Positions 8,086 through 16,325 are shown, counted from the stretch's first letter. The stretch: DNA of 17,871 nucleotides from CAZEDU01 sp964511185 (GCA_964511185.1 CAZEDU010000104.1:1-17871); one strand, 5' to 3'. The notes: a model not told the origin generated them from the letters alone. Numbers and translations are program-made.

Positions 8086-8115
8086 CGTATAGCGGCCCTA
8101 AAAACGCTTCGTCAA
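8086..8115 (-). promoter_or_regulatory. Sigma-70-type promoter candidate for the TPR gene
   Basis: Read on the minus strand: TTGACG (8115-8110), an 18-bp spacer, then TATACG (8091-8086). The -35 matches consensus in five of six bases and the -10 in four of six. Transcription would begin near 8079, giving a leader of about 37 nt before the start codon at 8042, with a good Shine-Dalgarno site in it. This is the best complete promoter pair found in the window. Confidence 0.55.
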
Positions 8116-8166
8116 CGCGTGCCTGCCGCGATCTCGAGCAGACGACGAAGCAAGCGCTGCGACGTG

Positions 8167-8631
8167 TCAGATGCCGGAGGTGATTTTCCACCCGTTCTTC
8201 GACCGCTTGAACGACATCTCCTTGATCTCGGAGTCGGTCTGCGGGCGCGGGGTGAGGCCCGGCATCTTGTAGCTGCTCGTGTACGTGTAGACGGCGCGCG
8301 CGGTCTTGTCCTTGCCGAGCTGGATCCTGCGCACGGTGAAGTCGATGCGCACCTCGTCGACCTTGGCGAGCCGCTCGGGGAGCTGCTCCCTCAGCTGGTG
8401 GTAGTCGATGTCGTCCGCGGGCGTGGCGGTGCCCAGGTCGTCCTCGAAGCTCTCGTCGAGCAGGGCGATGATCTTCTCCGCATCGCGGCCCTCGAGCGCC
8501 TTTCGGTACTGATCCATCACCGAGAGGATGGCCCGGTTCTCGTCGCTGTCCTCGATCTCGGTGCCTGGAATGCGCTTGGCGGAGCAGCCGGCCAGCACGA
8601 GCGACCCCAAGAGGAGCAGACGAACGTTCAT
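8167..8631 (-). CDS. Lipoprotein with NTF2-like domain
   Basis: The protein has 154 residues from the ATG at 8631, which begins a clean lipoprotein signal: MNVRLLLLGSLVLAGC, lipobox LAGC, lipidated Cys16. An in-frame start 14 codons upstream would spoil this signal. The mature part begins with a helical segment (NRAILSVMDQYRKALEGRDAEKIIALL) followed by strands ending in EMSFKRSKNGWKITSGI, the classic NTF2/SnoaL (DUF4440-like) arrangement. Such domains bind small ligands or act as structural modules; no catalytic set is recognisable. Glycine and serine follow the cysteine (no Asp at +2), so outer-membrane sorting is expected. It lies 124 bp upstream of the TPR gene on the same strand, but a promoter candidate in the gap suggests they can be expressed separately. 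Confidence 0.8.
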   Translation of the reverse strand: MNVRLLLLGSLVLAGCSAKRIPGTEIEDSDENRAILSVMDQYRKALEGRDAEKIIALLDESFEDDLGTATPADDIDYHQLREQLPERLAKVDEVRIDFTVRRIQLGKDKTARAVYTYTSSYKMPGLTPRPQTDSEIKEMSFKRSKNGWKITSGI

Positions 8632-8698
8632 GGACGAACCTCGCGAAAAAGAGTGCTTCGTTTGTAGCCTCAACCGGGCCGCGGCGGAAAGATTCCGG

Positions 8699-8721
8699 CC
8701 GGTCGCTGGGCGGCCGACCGG
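8699..8721 (-). terminator. Hairpin just after the START/DUF2505-like gene
   Basis: A 7-bp perfect stem (CCGGTCG / CGACCGG) with a 9-nt loop begins 4 bp after the stop codon of the upstream minus-strand gene. Only a weak T-rich run (ATCTTT) follows, so an intrinsic terminator is possible but not convincing. Confidence 0.35.
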
Positions 8722-8725
8722 ACCT

Positions 8726-9259
8726 CTAGGCCACTTTGGCGCGGAGGACCTCGGAGATGAAGCGGTTGAGCACCGGCACTTCGCCGTCGAGGAGCTTCAG
8801 CCCTTCCGCCTGAATCACCCGCTCGCCGATCACCGCCAAGGGCTTGAGCAGGAAGGGCAGCTTGAGGGAGATCTCCCCTTCCACGATCCGCTCGGTCTGC
8901 CCGCCGCCGGCGTCGCGCAGGCGCAAGGTGCCGGTGTTCACCAGCATGCTGCTGATCTTGTTCGAGGTCGCTGTGTTGGTGAACGTGAGCTCGTGCTTCG
9001 CCCGGTCGTAGGTGGACGTCTCGACGAAGGCGAACCACTCCGGCGGCACTTCCTTGGGGCCAATCGACTTGATCACCGGCTTGGGCCGATACCGGACCTT
9101 GCGGCGGACCTTGGACCCTTCGTCCTTCTTCTCGAGCACCTGCGCCTCGAGCAGCACGCCGTGGTGCTGGAGCAGAAAGCCCGTGTAGCGCTCGTCGAGC
9201 AGCGCGGCTTCCACCTCGTCGACCGAGCCTTGAATGCGGTGCTTCGTCTCGAACCTCAC
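8726..9259 (-). CDS. START/SRPBCC-like protein, DUF2505-type
   Basis: The GTG at 9259 is taken as start because GAGGAG sits at good spacing upstream and because family members begin almost at once with the first strand (here VRFETKHRIQGSVDEVEAAL); a longer frame from 9319 adds 20 residues with no family likeness. The 177 residues show the START/polyketide-cyclase-like order: strand, helix (VDEVEAALLDERYTGFLL), a series of strands, and a long C-terminal helix (EGLKLLDGEVPVLNRFISEV). This resembles DUF2505 proteins, thought to bind a hydrophobic ligand in a cavity. No signal peptide is seen, so it is probably cytoplasmic. It follows the membrane peptidase gene by 70 bp on the same strand and may be co-transcribed. 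The ligand is unknown. Confidence 0.75.
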   Translation of the reverse strand: MRFETKHRIQGSVDEVEAALLDERYTGFLLQHHGVLLEAQVLEKKDEGSKVRRKVRYRPKPVIKSIGPKEVPPEWFAFVETSTYDRAKHELTFTNTATSNKISSMLVNTGTLRLRDAGGGQTERIVEGEISLKLPFLLKPLAVIGERVIQAEGLKLLDGEVPVLNRFISEVLRAKVA

Positions 9260-9329
9260 GCGGGCGGCTCCTCGGAAAAGGGAACGATAAGGAGCGGGTG
9301 CCTTAGCAAAAAATCCCAACCGGCGCCCG

Positions 9330-11687
9330 CTACTTCAGCTCCGGCCGGAGCAGCGCCCCGAACGTCTCCGCCTCGAACGCGCAGCGCTCGACCCACTCGG
9401 CGACCTCCGCCCGGTAGGCGGCGCCGTAGCTGGGCAGCTGACCGAACTGGTGGCGGACGTCGTCGCAGTCGCCGACCAGGAAGGCCGTCTCGAAGCGGAG
9501 CCGGAGCGCCTCGCGCTTGAGGGCGTCGGGCAGCGCGGCGTGGGTCGCCTCCTTGAGCGGCTCGAAGGCGAAGGTCGGCGCTTTCGACTGCCAGAGCCTG
9601 CGGCCCAAGAGGTAGTGGAGCACGCCGTCCCGGGGCGTGGTCGCCAGCGCCTGCTCGAGCAGCAGCACCTTCACCTCCTCGGGGCCCGTCTGGAAGTAGC
9701 CCCAGATGGCGCGCGCGGCGGAGCTCTCGAGCCCGGCGTCGAGCCCGGCGAGCTTCACGCGCGCCGTCCGCTCGATGGCCGGCTGCGGCTGGGTCTTCAG
9801 CACCTGCTCGAGGAAGCGGCGCGCCTCGTCGAAGCGCTGCCGCAGGAAGGCGAGGTCGGCCTGCGCCATCGCCACCTCGCCGAGCGTGGCGGGCTGCTCC
9901 TTCAGGCGCGCCGCGAGGCCCGAGAGCACCTCGGCGGCCTCGCCCCTCCGGTCGATCTTCGACAGCGCCTGCGAGACGCCCAAGGCGAAGCTGGGCTCCT
10001 CGGGCTGCAGCTCCGCGCAGCGCTGGTAGAGCCCGAGCGCGCGCTCGGGGTCGGAGGGGAGCGTCTCGCCGGCCAGCTGATGCAGGCGCGCCACCTCGCG
10101 GGCGCACGGGCGCGAGAAGAGGCTGCCGCGGCGGAACCGGCTGAAGGCGAAGTTCACCGCCTCCGGGTCGAGCGGCACCGTGTCGAGGAACTTCTCCCAC
10201 TCGGCGGCGAGGGAGTCGAGCGACCGGCCGTACGCGAGCGAGAAGTCGCCGTGCGCGTACAGCACCTTGAGCTTGTCGGGGCCGTGGGTGTCGGCGAGGT
10301 AGCGGAGGAACGAGCCGACCGCGGTGTACGCGCGGGACGCGGCCGCGCGGTAGAAGCCGGTGGGCCCGAGCAGCGCCCGGATGTCCGGCATCAGGCCCTG
10401 CGCGCGCATCGCGGCCGACCACTCGTGCAAGGTGAGCTCGTCGTTGGGGTTGTCCGCGGCGACCGCCATGCCTTCGACGATGCCCATCTGCGGGAAGAGC
10501 CCGAAGGTGCTGGTCAGCCGGAAGGGGCCGCTCCCGAACGGGGCGGACATCAGGTGCGCCAGCTCGTGTTTGAGGATCGGGTGAGGGTAGCGGGCGTCGT
10601 TGATGTGCAGCTCGAGCCGCCAGGGCTTGGCGAACTGCGTGCGCGACGCGCCCACCAGCTGCAGCTTCTCGTCCGGCGTCCGGTACAGGTAGACGCGCAG
10701 CCGCTCCGTCGGGGCCTCGCCGAAGAACGCGCGCAGCTGGTGATGCCGGAACTCGAGGTCGCGCTCGAGCCGGTCGATGTCCTCTTTCGCCTTGCCGCGC
10801 GGGAAGTAGAGGTCGAAGTGCTTCGTCTCGCGCTTGCCCCCGAGCTTGGCCTGGAGCGCGCGGTCGGTGATGCGGATGCCGAGGCTGGGGGCGGTCTGCT
10901 CCATCCAGCCGATGGCGAGCCCGAGCGAGACCAGCAAGAGCGCCGCGCCGGGACGAAAGTAGGGCCGGCTGAGCGAGCCGGTCTTCATGTCGAGCAGGAA
11001 CGCGCCCAAGAACCAGAGGAACGCGCTGACGAGCACCGTCTCGAGCCGGAACCAGTACAGCGGGGGACGGACCGCGAGCGCCTCGTCGTAGAGCGGCCCC
11101 GGCCAATAGCCGCCGAAGTGGTTGAACAGGTAGACCTGCGGGCCGAAGAGCACCGGCCAGAAGCTCACCGCGGCCGAGGCGGCCACCAGCGCCAGGTACC
11201 AGAGCCCGGCCGACCAGGCGCGCTGGCCGGCGAGCCCGCACAAGACGCCCGCGGCGGCGGCGGCGAGCGCGCTCGGCAAGGTGAGCAGCGGAAAGAAGCC
11301 GATCGCGGCGAACGGGTTGCACCGGGTGCTGGTGAAGGCGAACACCACCGAGGCCAAGAACGGCACCGCCAGCGCGGCGAGCGAGAGAAGAAAGGCCGCG
11401 CCGGTCGCGTGGGCGGTCGAGCGGGTGGCGCTGTCGAAGCGCACGGCGCGGCGCGGGCGCGGGTCGACACCGCGGATCAGCCGGCGCTCCTGAAAGCCTG
11501 CGGCGATGCCCCACACGCCACCCAACAGCCCGACCCCGAGCGCCAGCGCGGCAGACAGCTCGAACCCGGGCAGCCCGAACAGGGGCAGCCAGATCAAGGC
11601 GGTCCCGCCCCCCGCCACGAGCAGAAAAGCGACCAGGACCGCGGGCCTTCGCAAGAGGGACAGCGCACGAACGAGGACTTGGCCCAT
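9330..11687 (-). CDS. Polytopic membrane zinc metallopeptidase (gluzincin-like) with TPR C-terminus
   Basis: The 785-residue protein starts at an ATG with a strong GAGGAG site. About seven hydrophobic helices fill residues 14-262. The soluble part then holds the zinc-protease motif KHELAHLM (H374, E375, H378) and, 27 residues later, IVEGMAVA (E405), the HExxH...ExxA layout of gluzincins and peptidase-MA-like families. From about residue 530 to the end, TPR-like helical pairs appear (PERALGLYQRCAELQPEEPS, ARRFLEQVLKTQPQ). With a basic N-terminus and an odd number of helices, the peptidase and TPR parts should be periplasmic. The substrate is unknown. The start codon is only 24 bp from that of the divergent PilZ gene, so the two promoters must overlap each other or the opposite coding region. 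Exact family membership needs a profile search. Confidence 0.8.
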   Translation of the reverse strand: MGQVLVRALSLLRRPAVLVAFLLVAGGGTALIWLPLFGLPGFELSAALALGVGLLGGVWGIAAGFQERRLIRGVDPRPRRAVRFDSATRSTAHATGAAFLLSLAALAVPFLASVVFAFTSTRCNPFAAIGFFPLLTLPSALAAAAAGVLCGLAGQRAWSAGLWYLALVAASAAVSFWPVLFGPQVYLFNHFGGYWPGPLYDEALAVRPPLYWFRLETVLVSAFLWFLGAFLLDMKTGSLSRPYFRPGAALLLVSLGLAIGWMEQTAPSLGIRITDRALQAKLGGKRETKHFDLYFPRGKAKEDIDRLERDLEFRHHQLRAFFGEAPTERLRVYLYRTPDEKLQLVGASRTQFAKPWRLELHINDARYPHPILKHELAHLMSAPFGSGPFRLTSTFGLFPQMGIVEGMAVAADNPNDELTLHEWSAAMRAQGLMPDIRALLGPTGFYRAAASRAYTAVGSFLRYLADTHGPDKLKVLYAHGDFSLAYGRSLDSLAAEWEKFLDTVPLDPEAVNFAFSRFRRGSLFSRPCAREVARLHQLAGETLPSDPERALGLYQRCAELQPEEPSFALGVSQALSKIDRRGEAAEVLSGLAARLKEQPATLGEVAMAQADLAFLRQRFDEARRFLEQVLKTQPQPAIERTARVKLAGLDAGLESSAARAIWGYFQTGPEEVKVLLLEQALATTPRDGVLHYLLGRRLWQSKAPTFAFEPLKEATHAALPDALKREALRLRFETAFLVGDCDDVRHQFGQLPSYGAAYRAEVAEWVERCAFEAETFGALLRPELK

Positions 11688-11696
11688 CGGCTCCTC

Positions 11697-11711
11697 TATA
11701 ATCTCAGCCCC
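11697..11711 (+). promoter_or_regulatory. Perfect TATAAT -10 box close to the PilZ start codon
   Basis: TATAAT lies at 11697-11702, and the PilZ ATG is at 11712. Transcription would start within a few bases of the ATG, so the mRNA would be leaderless or nearly so, which fits the absence of a Shine-Dalgarno site before pilZ. No good -35 hexamer is visible 16-18 bp upstream (the sequence there is around GAGGACTT), so this stays tentative. The opposite strand of the same bases supplies the GAGGAG site of the divergent peptidase gene. Confidence 0.4.
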
Positions 11712-12109
<398 letters not shown>

Positions 12110-12110
<1 letters not shown>

Positions 12111-12637
12111 TGCGCCTTTCTCTCGCGGTGGCGTTGCTCGCCCTCGTCGCCTGCCGCATGTCGCCCGCCCAGGCGTCGCCGCCGGAGGATGCGGGCGCCG
12201 CGCGGCGGGTCGACTGGGACGCCGAGGACTTCCCGATGCCCACGCTGCCCAAGGGGCGGGTGGTCATCCCCGGGGCGGGAGGCGCGCACGCGGTCGACGT
12301 CGAGGTCGCCGCGACCCCGCTCGCCCGCGCGCGCGGCCTGATGTGGCGACGCCAGCTCGAAGAGGGCCAGGGAATGCTCTTCATCTTCCCGGACGAGGCG
12401 GTGCAGAGCTTCTGGATGAAGAACACGCTCATCCCGCTCGACATGGCGTTCATCACCAGCGCCGGCGCGGTGGTCGGCGTGGTGGAGAACGCCGAGCCGC
12501 GCACCTTGATCTCGCGGACGGTGGGCCGGCCCTCGCGCTACGTGCTCGAGGTGCCGGGCGGCTGGTCGCGGAAGGTCGGGCTGAAGGAAGGAATCACCGT
12601 GCAGCTCGTCGGCGTCGTCGGGATGCCGGTCGAGTGA
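12110..12637 (+). CDS. DUF192-family lipoprotein
   Basis: The protein has 175 residues, and its ATG shares one base with the PilZ stop (TGATG). The N-terminus is a lipoprotein signal ending in ALVAC with lipidated Cys15, followed by a flexible Pro/Ala/Asp linker. From about residue 50 it carries the DUF192 domain with the diagnostic FWMKNTLIPLDMAF (101-114) and RGLMWRRQLEEGQGMLFIF just before it. DUF192 proteins are small extracytoplasmic or envelope proteins of unknown biochemistry. Placement on the outer membrane is inferred from the Arg at +2 (no Asp). Translational coupling with a PilZ protein is consistent with c-di-GMP-related envelope function, but that is only an inference. Confidence 0.88.
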
Positions 12638-12662
12638 CGAACCCCCCAACATCGGAGACCGC

Positions 12663-13109
12663 ATGAAGTCGCTTCCTCTCGTCGTTTCGCTCGCGCTCGG
12701 CCTGAGCGCCGCCGCCTGGGCCAACGGCAAGGACAAGGCCGCCCGCGAGCTGGTGGCGCTCACCTTCACCGAGGAGAGCTGGAACAAGATGATGGCGATG
12801 ACCAGCGGCCAGCTCCCGCCGCAGGCCCGGGACGAGGTGATGAAGATGATCTCGTACCAGGAGATGGTCGAGCTGCAGCTGGGGCTCTACCGCAAGTACT
12901 ACGAGGAGGCGGAGCTGAAGGAGCTGGCCGCCTTCTACAAGACCCCGCTCGGCCAGAAGGCGTTGCGGATCATGCCGGAGATCGCGCAGGACACGCAGCT
13001 GTTCGTGATGGGCAAGCTGCAGCAGGAGCTGCCGGCGATGCTCGAGCGGATGCGCAACCCCGAGAGCGCTCCGAAGCCGGCCGACAAGGCGCGGCCCGGG
13101 AAGCGTTGA
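12663..13109 (+). CDS. Exported DUF2059-domain protein
   Basis: The 148-residue protein starts at an ATG preceded by GGAG at suitable spacing. Residues 1-20 form a Sec signal peptide (cleavage expected after AWA). The mature part is helical and contains the DUF2059 core: LYRKYYEEAELKELAAFYKT, then PLGQKALRIMPEI. The C-terminal tail is Pro/Lys/Arg-rich and probably disordered. DUF2059 proteins are periplasmic with no known activity. The gene follows the DUF192 gene after 25 bp and is probably the last of a three-gene operon. It converges on the membrane/coiled-coil gene with only 7 bp between the stops. Confidence 0.87.
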   Translation: MKSLPLVVSLALGLSAAAWANGKDKAARELVALTFTEESWNKMMAMTSGQLPPQARDEVMKMISYQEMVELQLGLYRKYYEEAELKELAAFYKTPLGQKALRIMPEIAQDTQLFVMGKLQQELPAMLERMRNPESAPKPADKARPGKR

Positions 13110-13116
13110 AGGGCGC

Positions 13117-14316
13117 TCACCCGCCGGCGGCCTTGACGGCGCGCTCCTGCTGGGCGCGGGCGTCGTCCAGGCGCGCCGGCGCCTCGTCGCGGTCCACGCG
13201 CTGCGCCGCCTCGTCGGCGATGCGCGCCTCGTCGCCCTGCGCCTTGGCCGCGGCCTGGAGCTGCCGCGCGAGCGCCGACAGCTGCGCCGACTTGAGCTGC
13301 GCGTGTCCGCCGCGCATGCCGATCAGCGCCACCCGCGCGCGCTCGAGGAGCGCCACCTGGGCCTTGAGCTTGGCGTGCACGCGCTCCCGCTGCCCTTCGA
13401 GCGCGTCGATGCGCCCCAGCTCGGAGCGCAGGTCGCGCGCCGCCTGCTGGAGCTGCGCCCGCGCGATCGGGTCCTTCGCCCTGCGCGCGTCTTCGTCGAG
13501 CGCGTCCGCCTGCGCGGTGAGCTGCGCGGCCCCGGTGCTCTCGAGCTGCGCCTCGATGGACGTCCACTCCGCCGCGAGCTCGGCGACCTCGCGGGTGGTG
13601 AGGCTGAGCACCCGCGCCAGCTCTTCGCGCGCAGGCTCGCGCGGGAGCGCGGCGAGGATCGCGCCGGTCTGGCGGTAGAGCGCGAGCGCGCGCTCGGTGG
13701 CGAGGCGCAGCGCGCCGTCGAGGCTCGACAGAATCTCCGTCGCCCGCGTCTCCACCGGGTCCGAGCTCCACCCGAGGTGCGCGCCCAGCGTCCCCACCAC
13801 CAGGAAGAGCGCGAGCACCGCGCCGGCGATGCCCAGCGCGAGCGCGAGGGGCACGTCGACCTGCGCCAGACGGGCGGTGAGCACCCGCGCGACCTGGTGG
13901 CCGGCGAGCGCCAACGCGCCCGCGCCGACCGCGGCGAGCGCGTAGTGGGGGCGGCCGGGGCGCGCCGCGCCGAGCGAGCCTTCCTGGCCGCGCTCGCACA
14001 CGCGGGCGTGCACGATGAGCACCCCGGCGGCCGCAGCCCCGAGCAGCACGCTCCAGCTCCCCGGCAGGCCGACGGCCCATGGCAGCGCTGGCAAGAGCAG
14101 CGACAGACCGCCGAGCATCAGCCGATCGATGCGGTCGCCGCGCAGGCACGCGAGCGAGGCCGCGGCGATCGCGAAGTAGGCCCACGGCAGCGACGGCGCG
14201 ACGCCGCGCGCGAAGTAGGCAAGGGTGCCGGCGGCGGCGCCCACGGCCAAGGCGCGCAGGGCGTTCTCCTCGAAGGCCTCGCGCTGGTGCAGCTGAATCA
14301 CGGCGGTGGTGGTCAT
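13117..14316 (-). CDS. Multi-helix membrane protein with long C-terminal coiled coil
   Basis: The protein has 399 residues from the ATG at 14316; a TTG five codons upstream (14331) is possible but less likely. The N-terminal half (about 20-200) holds roughly six hydrophobic helices, some close-packed pairs. The C-terminal half (about 200-399) is long, charged and helical with heptad-like Ala/Leu spacing (LQQAARDLRSELGRIDALEG, LARQLQAAAKAQGDEARIAD), suggesting a coiled coil. No enzyme motif was found and I do not recognise the family. It starts 15 bp after the stop of the VWA gene on the same strand, so the two are almost certainly co-transcribed and may interact. Confidence 0.75.
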   Translation of the reverse strand: MTTTAVIQLHQREAFEENALRALAVGAAAGTLAYFARGVAPSLPWAYFAIAAASLACLRGDRIDRLMLGGLSLLLPALPWAVGLPGSWSVLLGAAAAGVLIVHARVCERGQEGSLGAARPGRPHYALAAVGAGALALAGHQVARVLTARLAQVDVPLALALGIAGAVLALFLVVGTLGAHLGWSSDPVETRATEILSSLDGALRLATERALALYRQTGAILAALPREPAREELARVLSLTTREVAELAAEWTSIEAQLESTGAAQLTAQADALDEDARRAKDPIARAQLQQAARDLRSELGRIDALEGQRERVHAKLKAQVALLERARVALIGMRGGHAQLKSAQLSALARQLQAAAKAQGDEARIADEAAQRVDRDEAPARLDDARAQQERAVKAAGG

Positions 14317-14331
14317 GGCGCGCTTTCCCAA

Positions 14332-15729
14332 TCAGTAGGTCGAGCCGATGCGGCCGACGCCCTTGCGCGAGCTCTCCTTCGCGCGCTTGACCGTGTCTTG
14401 CACCGCTTCGGGGGAGGCGCCCGCGCCGCCGAACGCCTGGCCGAAGGCGCGCATGGTCTTGCGCTCGAGCTCGAGGCGGGGGGCCGGGACGAGCGGGGCC
14501 GCGCCTTCGTACAGCGCCTCGTTCGCCTGGAGCGCCTGCTGCGCCTCGGCCTTCTTCCCGAGCTTGAGCAGGTCGGCGGCCTTGTCCAGGTTGACGGCCG
14601 CCTGCGCCTGGGTCGCCGCGAAGAAGGCATCGGCGTCGCGCCGGGCGAGGACCTCCTTGCCGTCGTCGCTGGCCAGGGCCGCCAAGGTGAGCTTCGCCTC
14701 CGCGTTCTTGCCGCGGATCAGATCCTGGTAGGCCACGCGCAGGCCGGCGACGTCGATGGTGGCGTTCGGGGCCCCGCCGCTCACCAGGAGCCGCGCCACC
14801 ACGCGCTCGTGCTGGCCGGCCGAGAAGCTCGGCAGGTGGACGCGGACGGTGCGGCCCTCCAGCCGGTGGCGGTAGCCGAGCACGTCCAAGAGCTGCGTGC
14901 CCGGCGGCAGCTCGAAGGAGAGCTCGACGTCGCGCGCCACCATCGTGGCGGCGAGCTCCAGGTCGCGCTGGAAGAGGCCGGCGAGCTTCGCGGCGTCGTT
15001 CAGGTACCCGTACGCGCCGCTGCCCAGCTCGGCGATCGTCTGCATCAGGCTCTCGTTGAAGTCCAACCCGACGCCGATGGCGCTGACCGAGATCCCCGAG
15101 CGGCGGATCTCCGACGAGATGTCGCTCAGCGCGCTGGGGTTCGTCTCCCCTTGGGTCGGCTGGCCGTCGGAGACGAGGATGATGCGGTTGACCCGGTACT
15201 CGCGCGCGTTCGCCTCGACCGCGCGGCGTCCGGCCAGGAGCCCCTCGCCGATGTTCGTGCCGCCGTAGTCGATGATGCCGTCGACGAAGCGCCGAAGCTC
15301 CTCTTTGTGGGCCGGCGTCATCGGCAGGCTCGGGCTCGACTCCACGTCGGAGCCGTAGTGCACGATGGCGAGCCGATCGTCCTTGGACAGCTGCGCGATC
15401 AATTGGTGCGCCGCGCGCTTGGCGTGGGCGAGCTTCTCGCCGTGCATCGAGCCGGAGCGGTCGATGACGAGCGCCAGGTTCACTGGCTTGCGCTCCGGCG
15501 TGCCGTCCAGCTCCACGCCGCGGACGTCGACGGTGGCGAACAACTCGGTGCCCGAGGTGGGCACCAGCGGGTGCGAGAGCCGGCCTTCGACGAGCAGCGC
15601 GCCCGACCGGTCTTGGGCGGTGTTCGAGGTGGGCTGGGGCGCTTTCGACGTGATGACCGGAAGGCCGAGCACCAGCGCGATGAGCGCCAGGCCCGCGGTG
15701 ACGGCGAGGAGGAGATGGGTGCGGCGCAT
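14332..15729 (-). CDS. VWA-domain protein, membrane-anchored or secreted
   Basis: The 465-residue protein starts at the ATG at 15729, with AGGAG at ideal spacing; an in-frame upstream start would bury the signal. A hydrophobic N-terminal segment (about 5-25) without a lipobox acts as anchor or signal. A von Willebrand factor A domain follows at about 83-260 with a complete MIDAS metal site: DRSGS (D90, S92, S94), T158 in GGTNI and D188 in SDGQ. A beta-rich region (about 275-345) and a helical tail follow. VWA domains bind metal-dependent partners. No cysteine is visible, unlike the cysteine-rich gliding adhesin CglB, which also has a VWA domain. It sits 77 bp downstream of the CglC-like gene and 15 bp upstream of the coiled-coil membrane gene, all on one strand. 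Confidence 0.87.
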   Translation of the reverse strand: MRRTHLLLAVTAGLALIALVLGLPVITSKAPQPTSNTAQDRSGALLVEGRLSHPLVPTSGTELFATVDVRGVELDGTPERKPVNLALVIDRSGSMHGEKLAHAKRAAHQLIAQLSKDDRLAIVHYGSDVESSPSLPMTPAHKEELRRFVDGIIDYGGTNIGEGLLAGRRAVEANAREYRVNRIILVSDGQPTQGETNPSALSDISSEIRRSGISVSAIGVGLDFNESLMQTIAELGSGAYGYLNDAAKLAGLFQRDLELAATMVARDVELSFELPPGTQLLDVLGYRHRLEGRTVRVHLPSFSAGQHERVVARLLVSGGAPNATIDVAGLRVAYQDLIRGKNAEAKLTLAALASDDGKEVLARRDADAFFAATQAQAAVNLDKAADLLKLGKKAEAQQALQANEALYEGAAPLVPAPRLELERKTMRAFGQAFGGAGASPEAVQDTVKRAKESSRKGVGRIGSTY

Positions 15730-15751
15730 GGAAGCTCCTAAGAGTTCCGCG

Positions 15752-15766
15752 GGCCAGGGGCTGGCC
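15752..15766 (-). other. Small GC-rich hairpin between the CglC-like and VWA genes
   Basis: GGCCAG, GGG, CTGGCC: a 6-bp perfect stem with a 3-nt loop, 41 bp after the CglC-like stop and 23 bp before the VWA start. No T-run follows in either direction, so it is not a standard terminator. It could attenuate or simply be chance. Confidence 0.3.
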
Positions 15767-15806
15767 AACGGGTCTCTCGCTTCCACGAATGGGGTTCGGA
15801 AAGGAT

Positions 15807-16325
15807 CTACTGCGTCGCTGCGGGGGTGCCGCGGGCACAGAAGTAGGGCGAAGTCGTACCGCCAAAGTACCGGTCGCAGGTCGCCTTGTCCTGACAGATG
15901 AGGGCCAGGGTCTCGGTGTCGAGCAGGAGCGGGCGGCAGGTCAGCCGGAGCGCGGCGTTCTTGTCATGGGCCGGGTCCGCGGCCGGGCACGAGCGGGTGC
16001 TGCCTTGCGCGCAGGGCTTCGAGCAGTACCCGTTGGCCGGGTCGGTGTCCTTCGCGTTGGCGGGCCGCTCGGTGGTGGAGTCGCGCACGCACACCAGGTC
16101 TTCGCACTCGGTGGCGCCGAACGAGATGAAGTCCTTGCCGGCTTGGATCTCTCCTTCGGTGATGAAGGCGGTTCCGCCGTCGGCGGCGGCCACGACGCCC
16201 CCGTCGGGGAGGGTGGTGGCCGCGGCGCGCTTGACCAGCACACAGGGCCGACCCAGGTCGGTGGGAACGCCGCACGCCGCGATCCAGAGCAACGCAGGCA
16301 GAGCCAACAACGCGCGATGCGTCAT
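15807..16325 (-). CDS. cglC: Cysteine-rich lipoprotein, CglC/GltK-like (adventurous gliding)
   Basis: The protein has 172 residues from the ATG at 16325, which opens a lipoprotein signal MTHRALLALPALLWIAAC with lipidated Cys18; GGAGG lies about 10 nt upstream. A longer open frame to 16460 has no signal and was rejected. The +2 residue is Gly, so outer-membrane sorting is expected. The mature chain has ten further cysteines (GRPC, TECEDLVC, YCSKPC, RSC, LTC, LICQDKATC, YFC), an even number suited to disulfides. The segments VPTDLGRPCVLV, KDFISFGATECEDLVCVRDS and SPYFCARGTP match my memory of the Myxococcus gliding lipoprotein CglC (GltK/AgmO), part of the outer-membrane Glt platform. The divergent beta-barrel pair next door supports this. 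The assignment is from memory of the family, not a search. Confidence 0.65.
   Translation of the reverse strand: MTHRALLALPALLWIAACGVPTDLGRPCVLVKRAAATTLPDGGVVAAADGGTAFITEGEIQAGKDFISFGATECEDLVCVRDSTTERPANAKDTDPANGYCSKPCAQGSTRSCPAADPAHDKNAALRLTCRPLLLDTETLALICQDKATCDRYFGGTTSPYFCARGTPAATQ

Noticed and set aside
9450..11711. Very long plus-strand open frame opposite the membrane peptidase, running into the PilZ gene
   Set aside because: It is an antisense shadow typical of GC-rich DNA. Its residue make-up (Arg, Glu, Gly, Ala, His rich) is unlike a folded protein, while the minus strand has membrane helices, HELAH and TPRs. Only the last 132 codons (PilZ) are real.
12935..15865. 976-residue minus-strand open frame
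   Set aside because: Arg/Ala/Gly/Pro-rich shadow in a frame different from the VWA, coiled-coil and DUF2059 genes, with no recognisable domain.
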